Shown here: positions 54,590-62,342 of the stretch, piece after piece
Layout: each line of letters opens with the position of its first letter
How positions within the stretch are numbered: position 1 is the stretch's first letter
Source of the DNA: Legionella sp.
GTDB taxonomy: Bacteria; Pseudomonadota; Gammaproteobacteria; Legionellales; Legionellaceae
Assembly (NCBI GenBank): GCA_017306715.1
Contig: JAFKHV010000008.1
Span: 1-64,000 of the forward strand
Direction of reading: 5' to 3'
DNA length: 64,000 nt
Notes under the pieces: model-generated
Told to the model about the DNA's origin: nothing
The model's database searches: none
What the model saw: only the letters and a program-made list of their open reading frames with translations
Made by a program: the position numbers and the translations under genes

Positions 54590-56299
54590 ATGCCGGAGAT
54601 TACAGGAATTGACCGAGAACTGATTGAATCCACTATGCGTAAAGCTCATATCCCAGGTGTCAGTATTGCGTATAGAGATGGTAAAACAACCATTCCGTCA
54701 ACAACAAACATTGGCACAACCGACACACGTGATACTTCAATTGTGAGCGATGTGCAGGATGATACTGTTTTCGGTGCGGCCTCTTTGAGCAAGCCTGCTT
54801 TTGCTTATCTGGTATTAAAACTTATCGACAAAGGTGTTTTAAAAGATTCTCATAATAGGGCTATTGGTTTAGATACACCCCTTCATGACAGTCTTTCTTT
54901 GGATGCTTTTTTCCAGAAGCATGGAGAAAAAGGGCGTGACCTCCAATTGATGTCTCAATTACCTGAGAAAGAGAGTCGCGCGCAATATAAAAACAGTTAT
55001 GTATTTATCAAAGAGAAGGATACTCAGCAACTGTATTATATTACACCTGATGAGAAATGTGAAAATGTAACTATCATTGATTTTAATTTATTTGAAAAAA
55101 AAATAAATGACCTTAGAAAGAAAGACGAGACGAAATTACATCTTAGTGAAGAGCAAATTAAAGAAATTGTAACCTCAAACGGGGACTACACTCACACCCC
55201 AATAAAATTAAGCGAAAAAGATAGTAAATCCGCTGAAACAATTACGCCTAGAATGCTGCTTTCCCATACATCAGGGTTAGGAATTGATAGTAGTGCTGCT
55301 TTGAGTTTTACGCCTGGTACTGAATATGCTTACTCAGGTACGGGACTCGAGTATCTACAAAGCGTGATTCAGGCGCAAACTGAGAAGTCACTGGGTGCTT
55401 TAGCCCAAGAGCATGTATTTGGTGAGTTGGCTTTAGGTATGAAAAAGAGTAGGTTTGTGCCACCAGGAGCCTCTGAAGATGATAAAGATAAAGCTAATGC
55501 CGCTAATAGCCTCTTCACCACAACCAGTGATTATGCAAAGTTGATGATTGCCTGGATGAACGATCCCAGCCCCATTATGCAAGAAGCATTTAAAAAGCAA
55601 ATCAGTTTAACTCAGGATAATCAAAGACTGCCAGGAGAAACACAACCTGCTGCGGAACATGTAGAAATAAAAGTGAAAGAACGTCTTGCCTGGGGTTTAG
55701 GAGTAGGTTTAGAGCTTGATGAGACTGGCGAAAAAGCAGTTAAAGCATTTCATACGGGTGATATGAATCAATTTCGTGCGCAAGTGGCACTTGATTTAGG
55801 AAAGAAGTCCTGCATTGTTTATTTTGCGAATGCTAATAAAGACTTACAGGCAAATGGCCATATTTTAGCCCCACTCATCATTAAACCGAAAATTCCTATC
55901 GATTACGCCCATACATGGTTTTACTCAAAATTCCCTTTTGCATTGAACGTTGACCAGCTTCCTCAGGAAGCTCATTTTGGCTTAAGAGTTCAAGACAAAG
56001 ATAAAAAAGCAGACAGTGATGCGGTCATGGCAGCATTTATGCCAGGAGGTTCGCCAACGCCTGTTCCAAACTCTGATGCAACAAAAGAAGCATCCGATGG
56101 CAGCAGCTATGCTGTGATGAAAGCGTTGATGCCCACGCATTCTCCAAAGCCCGCATTAAGTTCTCCTGAAATAAGAGAACAATCCAATGTGGAATCGCCG
56201 CCTACGACGACTATCGAAGAGGAAATTCAAGCGGAAACTGATAGACTTTCATCGCCATCACCATTGAAATTGACACCCAAACCCTCTGATTATCCTTGA
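54590..56299 (+). CDS. Beta-lactamase-fold serine hydrolase with a long C-terminal tail
   Basis: The 569-residue protein has the S12/class C-like active site: Ser65-x-x-Lys68 (ASLSK), YSGTGLEYL near residue 245 and HTG near 382. No signal peptide is seen, so it is probably not a periplasmic beta-lactamase. An insertion of about 130 residues lies between the first and second motifs. The C-terminus (about 475-569) is Pro/Ser-rich, has a repeated unit (AVMAAFMPGGSPTP and AVMKALMPTHSPKP) and ends in a Glu- and Ser-rich stretch. The tail resembles Legionella secreted effectors; an esterase or peptidase is also possible. It is the only cargo of the transposon. Confidence 0.75.
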   Translation: MPEITGIDRELIESTMRKAHIPGVSIAYRDGKTTIPSTTNIGTTDTRDTSIVSDVQDDTVFGAASLSKPAFAYLVLKLIDKGVLKDSHNRAIGLDTPLHDSLSLDAFFQKHGEKGRDLQLMSQLPEKESRAQYKNSYVFIKEKDTQQLYYITPDEKCENVTIIDFNLFEKKINDLRKKDETKLHLSEEQIKEIVTSNGDYTHTPIKLSEKDSKSAETITPRMLLSHTSGLGIDSSAALSFTPGTEYAYSGTGLEYLQSVIQAQTEKSLGALAQEHVFGELALGMKKSRFVPPGASEDDKDKANAANSLFTTTSDYAKLMIAWMNDPSPIMQEAFKKQISLTQDNQRLPGETQPAAEHVEIKVKERLAWGLGVGLELDETGEKAVKAFHTGDMNQFRAQVALDLGKKSCIVYFANANKDLQANGHILAPLIIKPKIPIDYAHTWFYSKFPFALNVDQLPQEAHFGLRVQDKDKKADSDAVMAAFMPGGSPTPVPNSDATKEASDGSSYAVMKALMPTHSPKPALSSPEIREQSNVESPPTTTIEEEIQAETDRLSSPSPLKLTPKPSDYP

Positions 56300-56388
56300 T
56301 GTTGTATTTACAAAATATTTATGTCACGAGCCATTTAAATACAAGATGGAGTTCTTCTACTTTATTTAGCAGACGTTAAGTGTATTAA

Positions 56389-57084
56389 CTATAGTAGAAG
56401 ATGGTTCAGCAAGACTATTATCCTTAAGTCGGTTGGCTGTTCCCTTGCTCCCCAAGCCCGTACTTCAAAGGTGTAGATAGGCATTTTGTCACCTACATCA
56501 AGTGGAGTATCATCTTCATGCCAATTAAATCTGAAAACCAGCCCCACATGCCCCTGAAGTTTTATCATTGGTATTGAAGAATCCATATCTCTTGCAACAA
56601 TGTCGCCTGAGCAATGTTCTTTGTCGACTGTCATGCAACCAGCACCAGTGAATATTGTATTTTGGGGGCATAAATACACAGGATGAGCTTTCAATTTGAA
56701 AAAATTAGAGTGTCCACTTTCCGATGAAAAACAGGATGCTTGAGCAGTAAGTGTTTTTTTGATTTTACTCATATCATAATTTGAAGTAACACTATCCGAG
56801 ATAGCATCAGTGCTGTAATTTACATCCCATTTGCAATCAGGAAAGGAGGGAAGTTTGGAATAAAAAATAACTGGAAACTCATTTTCATTATGGAAATCCA
56901 TTGGAATATTAATTGTAATTTTAGCTGAGTCTGCACAAGTCTCTTCATCTTGAATAAACTCATAGGGTTCATATTCTTCAAATGAATACCCTATAAATTG
57001 GGGGAATACTTTAATAGCCTCTGAAGCAAATAAATTACACGATAGCATTATTTGAATAAATAAGGTTTTAAAGAGTTTTTGCAT
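56389..57084 (-). pseudogene. Secreted protein of unknown function, 3' end replaced by the transposon
   Basis: From the ATG at 57084 the frame encodes a signal peptide (FKTLFIQIMLSCNLFA) and a Cys-containing secreted domain of about 200 residues. From position 56460 on, the frame runs through the right inverted repeat, so the last 24 residues (after EVRA) come from the transposon. The native C-terminus is lost. The family is not recognised. Confidence 0.75.
56422..56460. repeat. Right terminal inverted repeat of the Tn3-family transposon
   Basis: The sequence begins CCTTAAGTCGG and ends GCTCCCCAAGCCCG, complementary to 50394-50432 with one mismatch. It lies inside the 3' end of the secreted-protein gene. 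Confidence 0.88.
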
Positions 57085-57690
57085 GAATATTTCCCTATCT
57101 GACAACCATAATCTTAAACTACGCGATTATATAATAATCATTTGATGTTGACTCGCTTATTTTTCAAATGTCTATAAAAGCACCGTGTTCGAATTGCTTA
57201 AAATCTTTACTGAAGCTATAACAAAATTGACTTTAAAAAAACCAGTGGGACATTATGGGCAAGTGTAACACTTAATATAAATACTGCTCTTTAGTTTTCA
57301 CAATGTAAAAATTTCACTTAGTAGCCTTTACGCTCCGGAACTTGCGCTGTGATGCAAAATCAACAAGTAATAGTCACTCATATTGAACTATTATTTAACT
57401 GAATTACTGATGGTAGTTCTTTGAATGCTTAAAGGGGGAACTATTTATTGATGATAAGACGATTTTAGGCCTTGAATTGCTAGCGATATTAAATGAAAAT
57501 CCCATTAATGAAACAGCTGGAAACGTGTGTCTTTTTGCAGGATTTTCAATCTTTATGTTATTTGTAATTCTAAAAATCGTACAAAATCGCTAATACCCTT
57601 CCCAAGGATGGATGAGCGCTCTTTGTTGTAAAAAACAAAAACCATATTATATTGATATAAAAATAATGTTCACCAAAAAATTGTTGCGAT
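57085..57690. other. Intergenic region with one possible coding remnant
   Basis: Most of this stretch shows no gene. A frame at 57417-57593 reads LKGELFIDDKTILGLELLAI and ends in a hydrophobic segment, but it has no ATG or ribosome binding site, so it may be a gene remnant. From its place between the transfer operon and the leading region, the area is a candidate location for oriT, though I could not point to a nick site. Confidence 0.35.
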
Positions 57691-57719
57691 TTGACTAATT
57701 AAGTGCCATAATATTACTA

Positions 57720-57848
57720 GTGAGTGTATGAACAGGATAGCTATTGCTATGCACTCCTCCACCTTATTAAGGTACCAGCCCAAGAGCGGTTATAAAGCGA
57801 CCCCAGTTTAATTTATTAAGAACCCTGATATTCAGGGTTTTTTATTTT
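57720..57848 (+). ncRNA. Candidate small RNA with a CU-rich anti-Shine-Dalgarno loop
   Basis: A promoter-like region (TTGACT at 57691, TAATAT near 57710) precedes three hairpins and an intrinsic terminator. Hairpin 1 is GAGTG...CACTC with inner ATAGC/GCTAT (57723-57757). CUCCUCC follows at about 57755-57761, complementary to ribosome binding sites. Hairpin 2 is ACCTT-ATT-AAGGT (about 57762-57774). The terminator is at 57822-57848. No coding frame fits. The promoter spacing is not ideal. Confidence 0.45.
57822..57848 (+). terminator. Intrinsic terminator of the candidate sRNA
   Basis: AACCCTGA (57822-57829), loop TAT and TCAGGGTT (57833-57840) form a perfect eight-pair stem, followed by TTTATTTT on the plus strand. 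It overlaps the end of the minus-strand gene at 57842, for which it lacks a good T-run. Confidence 0.75.
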
Positions 57849-58414
57849 GGTGGTAACTTAATCTTTTTATTCGTTTTCACATTATGAGCAATAACAAAAA
57901 ATGAGATTTTTTGTTTTTTAGGTTGCGAAGTACGGTGATTAGAATCACGAATATAGGCGCTTTGAACAAAAAGCTTTAACTTACCCTGGCTTTTTGAAAC
58001 TTGGAAGTACACTTCATACTCTTGTCGAAGACCTTGCTCATTCAATAGTTCAATAATAAAGAAATTTTCTTTTCCAGTATGAAAACACTTTTTCTTACTA
58101 AGTTCTTTTGTTATTTCGGGTAATTTTTTTGACAATTCATAACGGTTAAAATCAAATATCCGTTGTTCTCTTGAGTCTGAGTAGAGTAAGTCACTTGGAA
58201 CATCATCCCACAGCTCCTTTTTATGTGTATTTAATCCCCGTGTAAAACAATGCAGGCCAAACTCAATTCTAAAAACATAGCGGATTTCTGGCTTATCTGT
58301 TTTTGCAGCTTGAACAAATGTCCATTCAAATTCATTAAGATGAGTTAAATCATAAAGTACTTGTTGATAATCGAATGGTTTCCAAATCTTTATGACATAA
58401 ACTCCTGTGAACAA
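57842..58414 (-). CDS. Unknown protein, 190 residues
   Basis: This is a soluble, charged protein with no signal peptide. It starts MFTGVYVIKIWKPFDYQQ and has a very basic C-terminus (QPKKQKI, KTNKKIKLPPK). The reading begins at a TTG at 58414; the only good ribosome binding site (AGGAG) lies downstream of that and would serve an ATA eight bases later (codon 8), so the true start is unclear. The family is not recognised. Confidence 0.55.
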   Translation of the reverse strand: MFTGVYVIKIWKPFDYQQVLYDLTHLNEFEWTFVQAAKTDKPEIRYVFRIEFGLHCFTRGLNTHKKELWDDVPSDLLYSDSREQRIFDFNRYELSKKLPEITKELSKKKCFHTGKENFFIIELLNEQGLRQEYEVYFQVSKSQGKLKLFVQSAYIRDSNHRTSQPKKQKISFFVIAHNVKTNKKIKLPPK

Positions 58415-58578
58415 CCCAAATTATTTTTAAACGATAATCCAAGGGGAAAAAGTAACCGTTTTAGGTTTGGTTATTCATGCTGAATAAAAGACAGATTGAA
58501 TACAGAGGGATTATCGCCCAGCCTTATGGAGTTTTCAATATTAATCCAATTGGATTAATATAAATCACTATCTTTAGG

Positions 58579-58645
58579 ACCTAAGCGAAGCTCTAGTCTG
58601 CATATGTGGACAATATGAAATACCCTTAAGGGTCTTGCAGAATGA
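58579..58645 (+). repeat. Copy 1 of a 67-base repeated element
   Basis: The block from ACCTAAGCGAAGCTCTAGT to TCTTGCAGAATGA is repeated with changes at 59263-59331. It contains a palindrome ACCCTTAAGGGT (58622-58633). The two copies flank the gene at 58792-59139. Otherwise 58415-58791 holds no gene. Confidence 0.6.
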
Positions 58646-58791
58646 CTTTTCGCTCAGCATAAATCAATGAACAATACTTGAGATCACAATTGGTGATCTC
58701 AAAATAAATTTGAATAATCCCATTTCCAAGATCACCGATATTGATCGGCGACATATAACACTAACTTTCGGCTTGATCTTAGTTCAAATAA

Positions 58792-59139
58792 CTACGGGAT
58801 AACATCATGAATTTTTTGCAATTCATTTTTTGTAAGAGCGATATCGCTTGCTTTAGTACAATCTTCTACAGCAGAATAGGCCATATCTCTGATTGCTAGT
58901 TCCAACTTCAATTTAGCAGAATTAGAACCATCAAACATCAAATCATTTGCAGCCATTTCAGTATAAGTGGAAGCGCTATGAACTTTGTTTTTACAAAAAG
59001 AGACTTGCTCAGCAGCAGCAAGTTCATCAATAAAGATGGCAAGTTTATGGCATTTTTTTGCTAATTCTAGATTTTCAAATAAATGAGCTGCATTCAGGGT
59101 CATGGGAAGCAAAAGAAACAAAACAAATATTTTTTTCAT
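58792..59139 (-). CDS. Small secreted Cys-containing protein of unknown function
   Basis: This 115-residue protein has a signal peptide (IFVLFLLLPMTLNAA) and a helical mature part with three Cys. The ATG at 59139 follows AAGGA. It is flanked by two copies of a repeated element, so it may have arrived as a small cassette. The family is not recognised. Confidence 0.6.
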   Translation of the reverse strand: MKKIFVLFLLLPMTLNAAHLFENLELAKKCHKLAIFIDELAAAEQVSFCKNKVHSASTYTEMAANDLMFDGSNSAKLKLELAIRDMAYSAVEDCTKASDIALTKNELQKIHDVIP

Positions 59140-59227
59140 TAACAATCCTTATATTATTTTGGGAGTGCATCCTATCATCTTCGTATCAAACATCAAATTT
59201 TATGCTACTAAAATCATTGCATTCTTT

Positions 59228-59331
59228 TGTCCACATACCCACACGAAGCGTAACACACTTCAACCTAAGTGAAGCTCTAGTGTGGGTATGTGGGCAATAA
59301 GATGACTCCTTTTAAGTGTCTTGCAGGATGA
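59228..59331 (+). repeat. Copy 2 of the repeated element with a 17-base hairpin arm
   Basis: TGTCCACATACCCACAC (59228-59244) pairs with GTGTGGGTATGTGGGCA (59280-59296), with one G-U-type mismatch, and an inner hairpin CACTT/AAGTG sits in the loop. The right half and the following bases to 59331 match copy 1 at 58579-58645, which lacks the left arm. Confidence 0.6.
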
Positions 59332-59379
59332 TATTGCGGCCAGTTCAGGCCAAGAAATCATCCTCAACAAGACCAATAT

Positions 59380-59605
59380 CCCCTTTAAGGGGAGGCAAAG
59401 CCTGGGGTAATTAGCATGTTATTTTGCAAGAAATAACATACTACCCTTGCAGCATCACTTTAAATTGCTGCAACTTTTTAGCCTCTGGAATGAGGCGTTT
59501 TTCCCGGGCTCTGCCCGCTGCGTCACTGGCCTTTTACTGCCAGTGACGCAGCGATTCGCTGCATCAAACAACAGAGTTTTCAAGGGCTATCCTTGAAAAC
59601 TCTGT
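59380..59605. other. Cluster of six strong hairpins
   Basis: The hairpins are CCCCTT/AAGGGG (59380-59392), ATGTTATTT/AAATAACAT (59416-59439), TTGCAGCA/TGCTGCAA (59447-59473), GCCTC/GAGGC (59481-59496), a perfect 14-pair stem (59517-59530 with 59539-59552) and a perfect 15-pair stem (59571-59585 with 59591-59605). No gene is present. They lie between transfer and leading regions, where oriT, single-strand promoters or primase sites are expected. Confidence 0.7.
59481..59502 (+). terminator. Intrinsic terminator within the hairpin cluster
   Basis: GCCTC, loop TGGAAT and GAGGC are followed by G and TTTTT (59498-59502). It could end a plus-strand transcript from upstream; the stem is short. Confidence 0.5.
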
Positions 59606-59725
59606 CACATTTTAAAAGCGATTACTCAAATGCGCATAAAATGCACTCATATAAATGTAAAAAATCCAGCAAAAATCCCTTGATTGGATTGTGAGATATG
59701 CAGGCCTTTGCTACACTAACTTCAA

Positions 59726-59781
59726 TCACAACTGATGAATCCGTGAAAGCCGGATGAAACCAAGTTAACCTGGTCTTGTGA
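59726..59781 (+). ncRNA. Type I hammerhead ribozyme candidate, copy 1
   Basis: Stem I is UCACAA (59726-59731) with UUGUGA (59776-59781). The core CUGAUGA is at 59732-59738. Stem II is AUCCG/CGGAU (59739-59743, 59751-59755) with a seven-base loop. GAAA follows at 59756-59759. Stem III is ACCA.G/C.UGGU around loop UUAA, with one A-C mismatch. UC ends at 59775, the expected cleavage site. The first stem II pair is A-U where G-C is usual, which may lower activity. Confidence 0.82.
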
Positions 59782-59784
59782 ATT

Positions 59785-59830
59785 GCTACCCTAATTCCCT
59801 AACTTCTGTAGCGGACGCCTAGTCGGGAAC
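59785..59830 (+). ncRNA. Conserved H-type pseudoknot 3' of hammerhead copy 1
   Basis: GCUAC (59785-59789) pairs with GUAGC (59808-59812) and UUCCC (59795-59799) with GGGAA (59825-59829), in interleaved order. The same two helices occur after copy 2, with unpaired bases varying. The role is unknown; it could be part of the ribozyme or a protein-binding or recombination site. Confidence 0.6.
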
Positions 59831-60142
59831 TAACACTCACCTGAATCTTCAGGACCTAAAAATACTAATTAGGTTACTAATTAGTTCTTAACAACATGTC
59901 GTACATGTTGACCTTTAATCATCAACGCAATGCCCTGCACTACGTTGAACCTCTTGAATGATTAATCACTTATTAATTATTTGAATCAAAAAACTTTGAC
60001 TATAAATTGTGACTTTTGACCCATTAGATTTATTTTTTGCATTGTGAATTAATGCACTGAAATTTTTGATGGTTTGTATTGTGAAGCAATGGATTAAATG
60101 ACTTTGCTTTTTTTGTTTTTAAAATTTTAACTGGAGAACTCT
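59831..60142. other. Leader region of the recombinase module, palindromes only
   Basis: No gene is seen. CCTGAA/TTCAGG (59840-59853), two ACTAATTAG direct repeats (59864-59872, 59876-59884) and CAACATGT-CGT-ACATGTTG (59892-59910) are palindromic. The last could be an operator. Confidence 0.5.
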
Positions 60143-60379
60143 ATGAGTAATAACACCCGTGAAGTAAGTAATAGCGACATGTTGAACACAGTTGATGAGA
60201 TGCAGGATAAAAAAGAGTACTTACTCAATCAGGAGAACTTTGAACGTTTGATGAATGTCCAAAAAGTCGTAGAACAAGCAACTGAAATGAGACCAACCTT
60301 TAAGAAATTGATTAATAGTTTAGTGACTGAAGAAGCATTGAATACTTTAACTGAACGTTTGATTAAACAAATGGCGTAA
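60143..60379 (+). CDS. Small helical protein of unknown function
   Basis: This 78-residue acidic protein is predicted all-helical, with no Cys or membrane segment. GGAG lies eight bases before the ATG. It sits between the hammerhead and the recombinases, so a directionality factor or regulator of recombination is possible, by position only. No helix-turn-helix is evident. Confidence 0.65.
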   Translation: MSNNTREVSNSDMLNTVDEMQDKKEYLLNQENFERLMNVQKVVEQATEMRPTFKKLINSLVTEEALNTLTERLIKQMA

Positions 60380-60462
60380 TCTGAAATTGTGACCTTTAAA
60401 CCAAGAACCGTATAAGGAGAGTAAGACTTTAAAACGAAGTGTAGTATCGATTAAAGAAGTAA

Positions 60463-60560
60463 CTACGGGTTTACCCCCGCATCGAGCCTAGTGGTCCTTA
60501 CCAAGCATCATTTATATGAGCTGCTCGAATAACACTAAACAAAATCCTGGGTAAACGTAG
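60463..60560 (+). ncRNA. Candidate structured leader RNA before the recombinase genes
   Basis: CUAC and UUUACCC (60463-60476) pair with GGGUAAA and GUAG (60549-60560) around a small bulge. Inside, CGAGC (60483-60487) pairs with GCUCG (60533-60537), and UGGU-CCUU-ACCA (60492-60503) is a tetraloop hairpin. The closing stem ends 24 bases before the recombinase start. It could be a regulatory leader or another ribozyme class. The 205-base gap holds no gene. Confidence 0.45.
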
Positions 60561-60584
60561 TGACATTAATAGGAACTTAAGCCA

Positions 60585-61394
60585 ATGAGCAGAAAGCAAA
60601 AATTAACCCAAACCATGATTCAATATCTGAAACAGGACAACCAGGGATCATTGAACACAAGACAGGTTCGCCTTTTTTCGATGAATCGAATCATTGATGA
60701 TTTATTTGCAGCGCGAATCGTTCCCATAACCTGGTATGCACTCACAACAGAACATATTAAAAAGTTAGTGAGCTATTGGCAAAATAAAGGGTTAAAAACG
60801 GCAACCATTATGAATTACCTGGTTTGTTTGCGCTATTTTTTAAAGAAAATTAATCACACTATAGAAGGTATAGACAATCAATCATTGAGTCTTGTAAAAC
60901 CACGAAACAACAAGAGGCCAGAAATTCATAGCGACACCATTTTACATGCTATCAACGAGCCCATCGCTTATCTATTATTTGCTTTACAGTCCAAATTTGG
61001 TCTCACACTCCTTGAATCCATGTTTCTTGTCCCAGCCATCCACATTCATGAAAATGAACTTTGGATTACTAGAGAAATCAGCACTAACCGTAAAGATCGC
61101 CTGATCCCTATTATTAATGAAGAGCAACAACTAATCATTACCAAGTTAGTCACCCTGACGGAAAACAAAAAGAGCCTGCATCAACAATTTGGTGAACATC
61201 ATTTACGTCTTGCTTATAAATTTGCATTAAGTGCCCTAAAACTCTCTACGCAGGTGAGCTATCGATATTTATACGCTAAATCACGCTTTGATCATTTGTG
61301 TAAAAACCACAGCAAATCAGATGCAAAAAAAATAGTGATTACTGAAACAAACATTAATAAAACCAGCCCGCTTTGGAACACAGTCCATGAGTAA
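60585..61394 (+). CDS. Tyrosine-recombinase paralogue lacking the catalytic residues
   Basis: This 269-residue protein has the SAM-like core-binding fold (LVSYWQNKGLKTATIMNYLVCLRYF, near 62-85, in two overlapping parts) shared with the next gene. The box I Arg is replaced (FGLTLLESM against FGFRREESL), the HxxR His is lost (QVSYRYLYA) and the C-terminal GH...Y part is absent. It is probably a catalytically dead partner or DNA-binding regulator of the active enzyme. The two genes overlap by eight bases. Confidence 0.75.
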   Translation: MSRKQKLTQTMIQYLKQDNQGSLNTRQVRLFSMNRIIDDLFAARIVPITWYALTTEHIKKLVSYWQNKGLKTATIMNYLVCLRYFLKKINHTIEGIDNQSLSLVKPRNNKRPEIHSDTILHAINEPIAYLLFALQSKFGLTLLESMFLVPAIHIHENELWITREISTNRKDRLIPIINEEQQLIITKLVTLTENKKSLHQQFGEHHLRLAYKFALSALKLSTQVSYRYLYAKSRFDHLCKNHSKSDAKKIVITETNINKTSPLWNTVHE

Positions 61395-62286
61395 AACAAA
61401 ATTAAGAAGTGCTACTTATTCCATTCATCATCTGGTGAAACAGATGAGGATCTCATCCTTCAATACTCGAGCAGATACACGTGTCATGCTGGTGCGCTGC
61501 ATTAAAGACTTACATGAGCTGGGCTTTAAAGTAGGGCATATCAAAGGAATTAAAGAGCGGCATGTCCATGCCTTAATAGAACATTGGAAAAACCAGGGGA
61601 AAAATCCAGCTACCATTAAAAATTACATGGCCAAACTGCGTAAAATGGCAATACAACTAGGCACTCCAGAACTTATCAAATCGGAAAACATTGCTTATCA
61701 AATTGAAAGTCGCTCTTACGTCCCCTCAGTCAATAAAGCCATTACAGATATTGATTTTTCACAGTGCTGCGATGCTCACATACGCTTGTCACTTGAAGGC
61801 CAGGCATTATTTGGATTTAGGCGTGAAGAATCACTTAAATTTACCTTGAGTGAAGCTTATGAAGGAAACCATCTTAATATCCAGCCCAGTTGGACCAAAG
61901 GTGGTATAGGCCGGATTATTAAAATAAGGACTGAGGAACAACGGAAATGGCTTAATCGAGTTAGCCAGCTAGTCCGTCCTGGACAATCGTTGATACCACC
62001 AGAGAAGTCCTATAAAGAACAGGTGGGACATTATAAAACGATTACAGCTCAATTAGGTCTCTCTAATTTACATGGGCTTCGACATGCCTACGCACAGCGT
62101 CGTTATCACGAACTGACCTGCTGGTTTGATGAAAACAAACAAGGGCTTTTGCCACCAATTGCAGGAGGAAAACTTTTTAAAGAGTTGTCACCAAAAGAAC
62201 AAGACTGGGACATACGTGCCAGGCAGATCATTTCCAGAGAATTAGGTCACTCCAGAATGTCGATAACCAAAATTTATTGTGGTTAA
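61387..62286 (+). CDS. Tyrosine recombinase/integrase
   Basis: The 299-residue protein has the complete catalytic set: Arg145 (FGFRREES), Lys171 in the beta-hairpin, His229-x-x-Arg232 (LHGLRHAYA), His288 (LGHSR) and Tyr297, only three residues from the C-terminus. The N-terminal half is a SAM-like core-binding domain. It resembles the Phage_int_SAM_2/Integrase_1 type integrases common on proteobacterial elements. It lies just before hammerhead copy 2. Confidence 0.85.
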   Translation: MSKTKLRSATYSIHHLVKQMRISSFNTRADTRVMLVRCIKDLHELGFKVGHIKGIKERHVHALIEHWKNQGKNPATIKNYMAKLRKMAIQLGTPELIKSENIAYQIESRSYVPSVNKAITDIDFSQCCDAHIRLSLEGQALFGFRREESLKFTLSEAYEGNHLNIQPSWTKGGIGRIIKIRTEEQRKWLNRVSQLVRPGQSLIPPEKSYKEQVGHYKTITAQLGLSNLHGLRHAYAQRRYHELTCWFDENKQGLLPPIAGGKLFKELSPKEQDWDIRARQIISRELGHSRMSITKIYCG

Positions 62287-62342
62287 TTCACCGTTTTTTA
62301 TAGAATTTATTAATTGAGTTTAGTAGAATAATAAACAGAAAA

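Larger units (their letters stand above)
50394..56460. mobile_element. Complete Tn3-family transposon with a serine-hydrolase cargo gene
   Basis: Inverted repeats of 39 bases at 50394-50432 and 56422-56460 differ at one position. They enclose a divergent tnpA and tnpR with a res-like dyad between them, and one cargo gene. The unit is 6067 bases. I found no matching 5-base target duplication just outside (TCTCC side against GTACT/TACTT side), so a deletion or recombination after insertion is possible. It separates the transfer operon from what lay upstream. Confidence 0.88.

Noticed and set aside
57720-57848. Candidate sRNA as a tRNA gene
   Set aside because: The segment does not fold into a cloverleaf and lacks the conserved T-loop and CCA-end features.
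59380-59605. Hairpin cluster as a CRISPR or integron attC array
   Set aside because: The hairpins differ in sequence and there are no constant repeats with spacers and no attC core sites; single-strand structure is the better reading.
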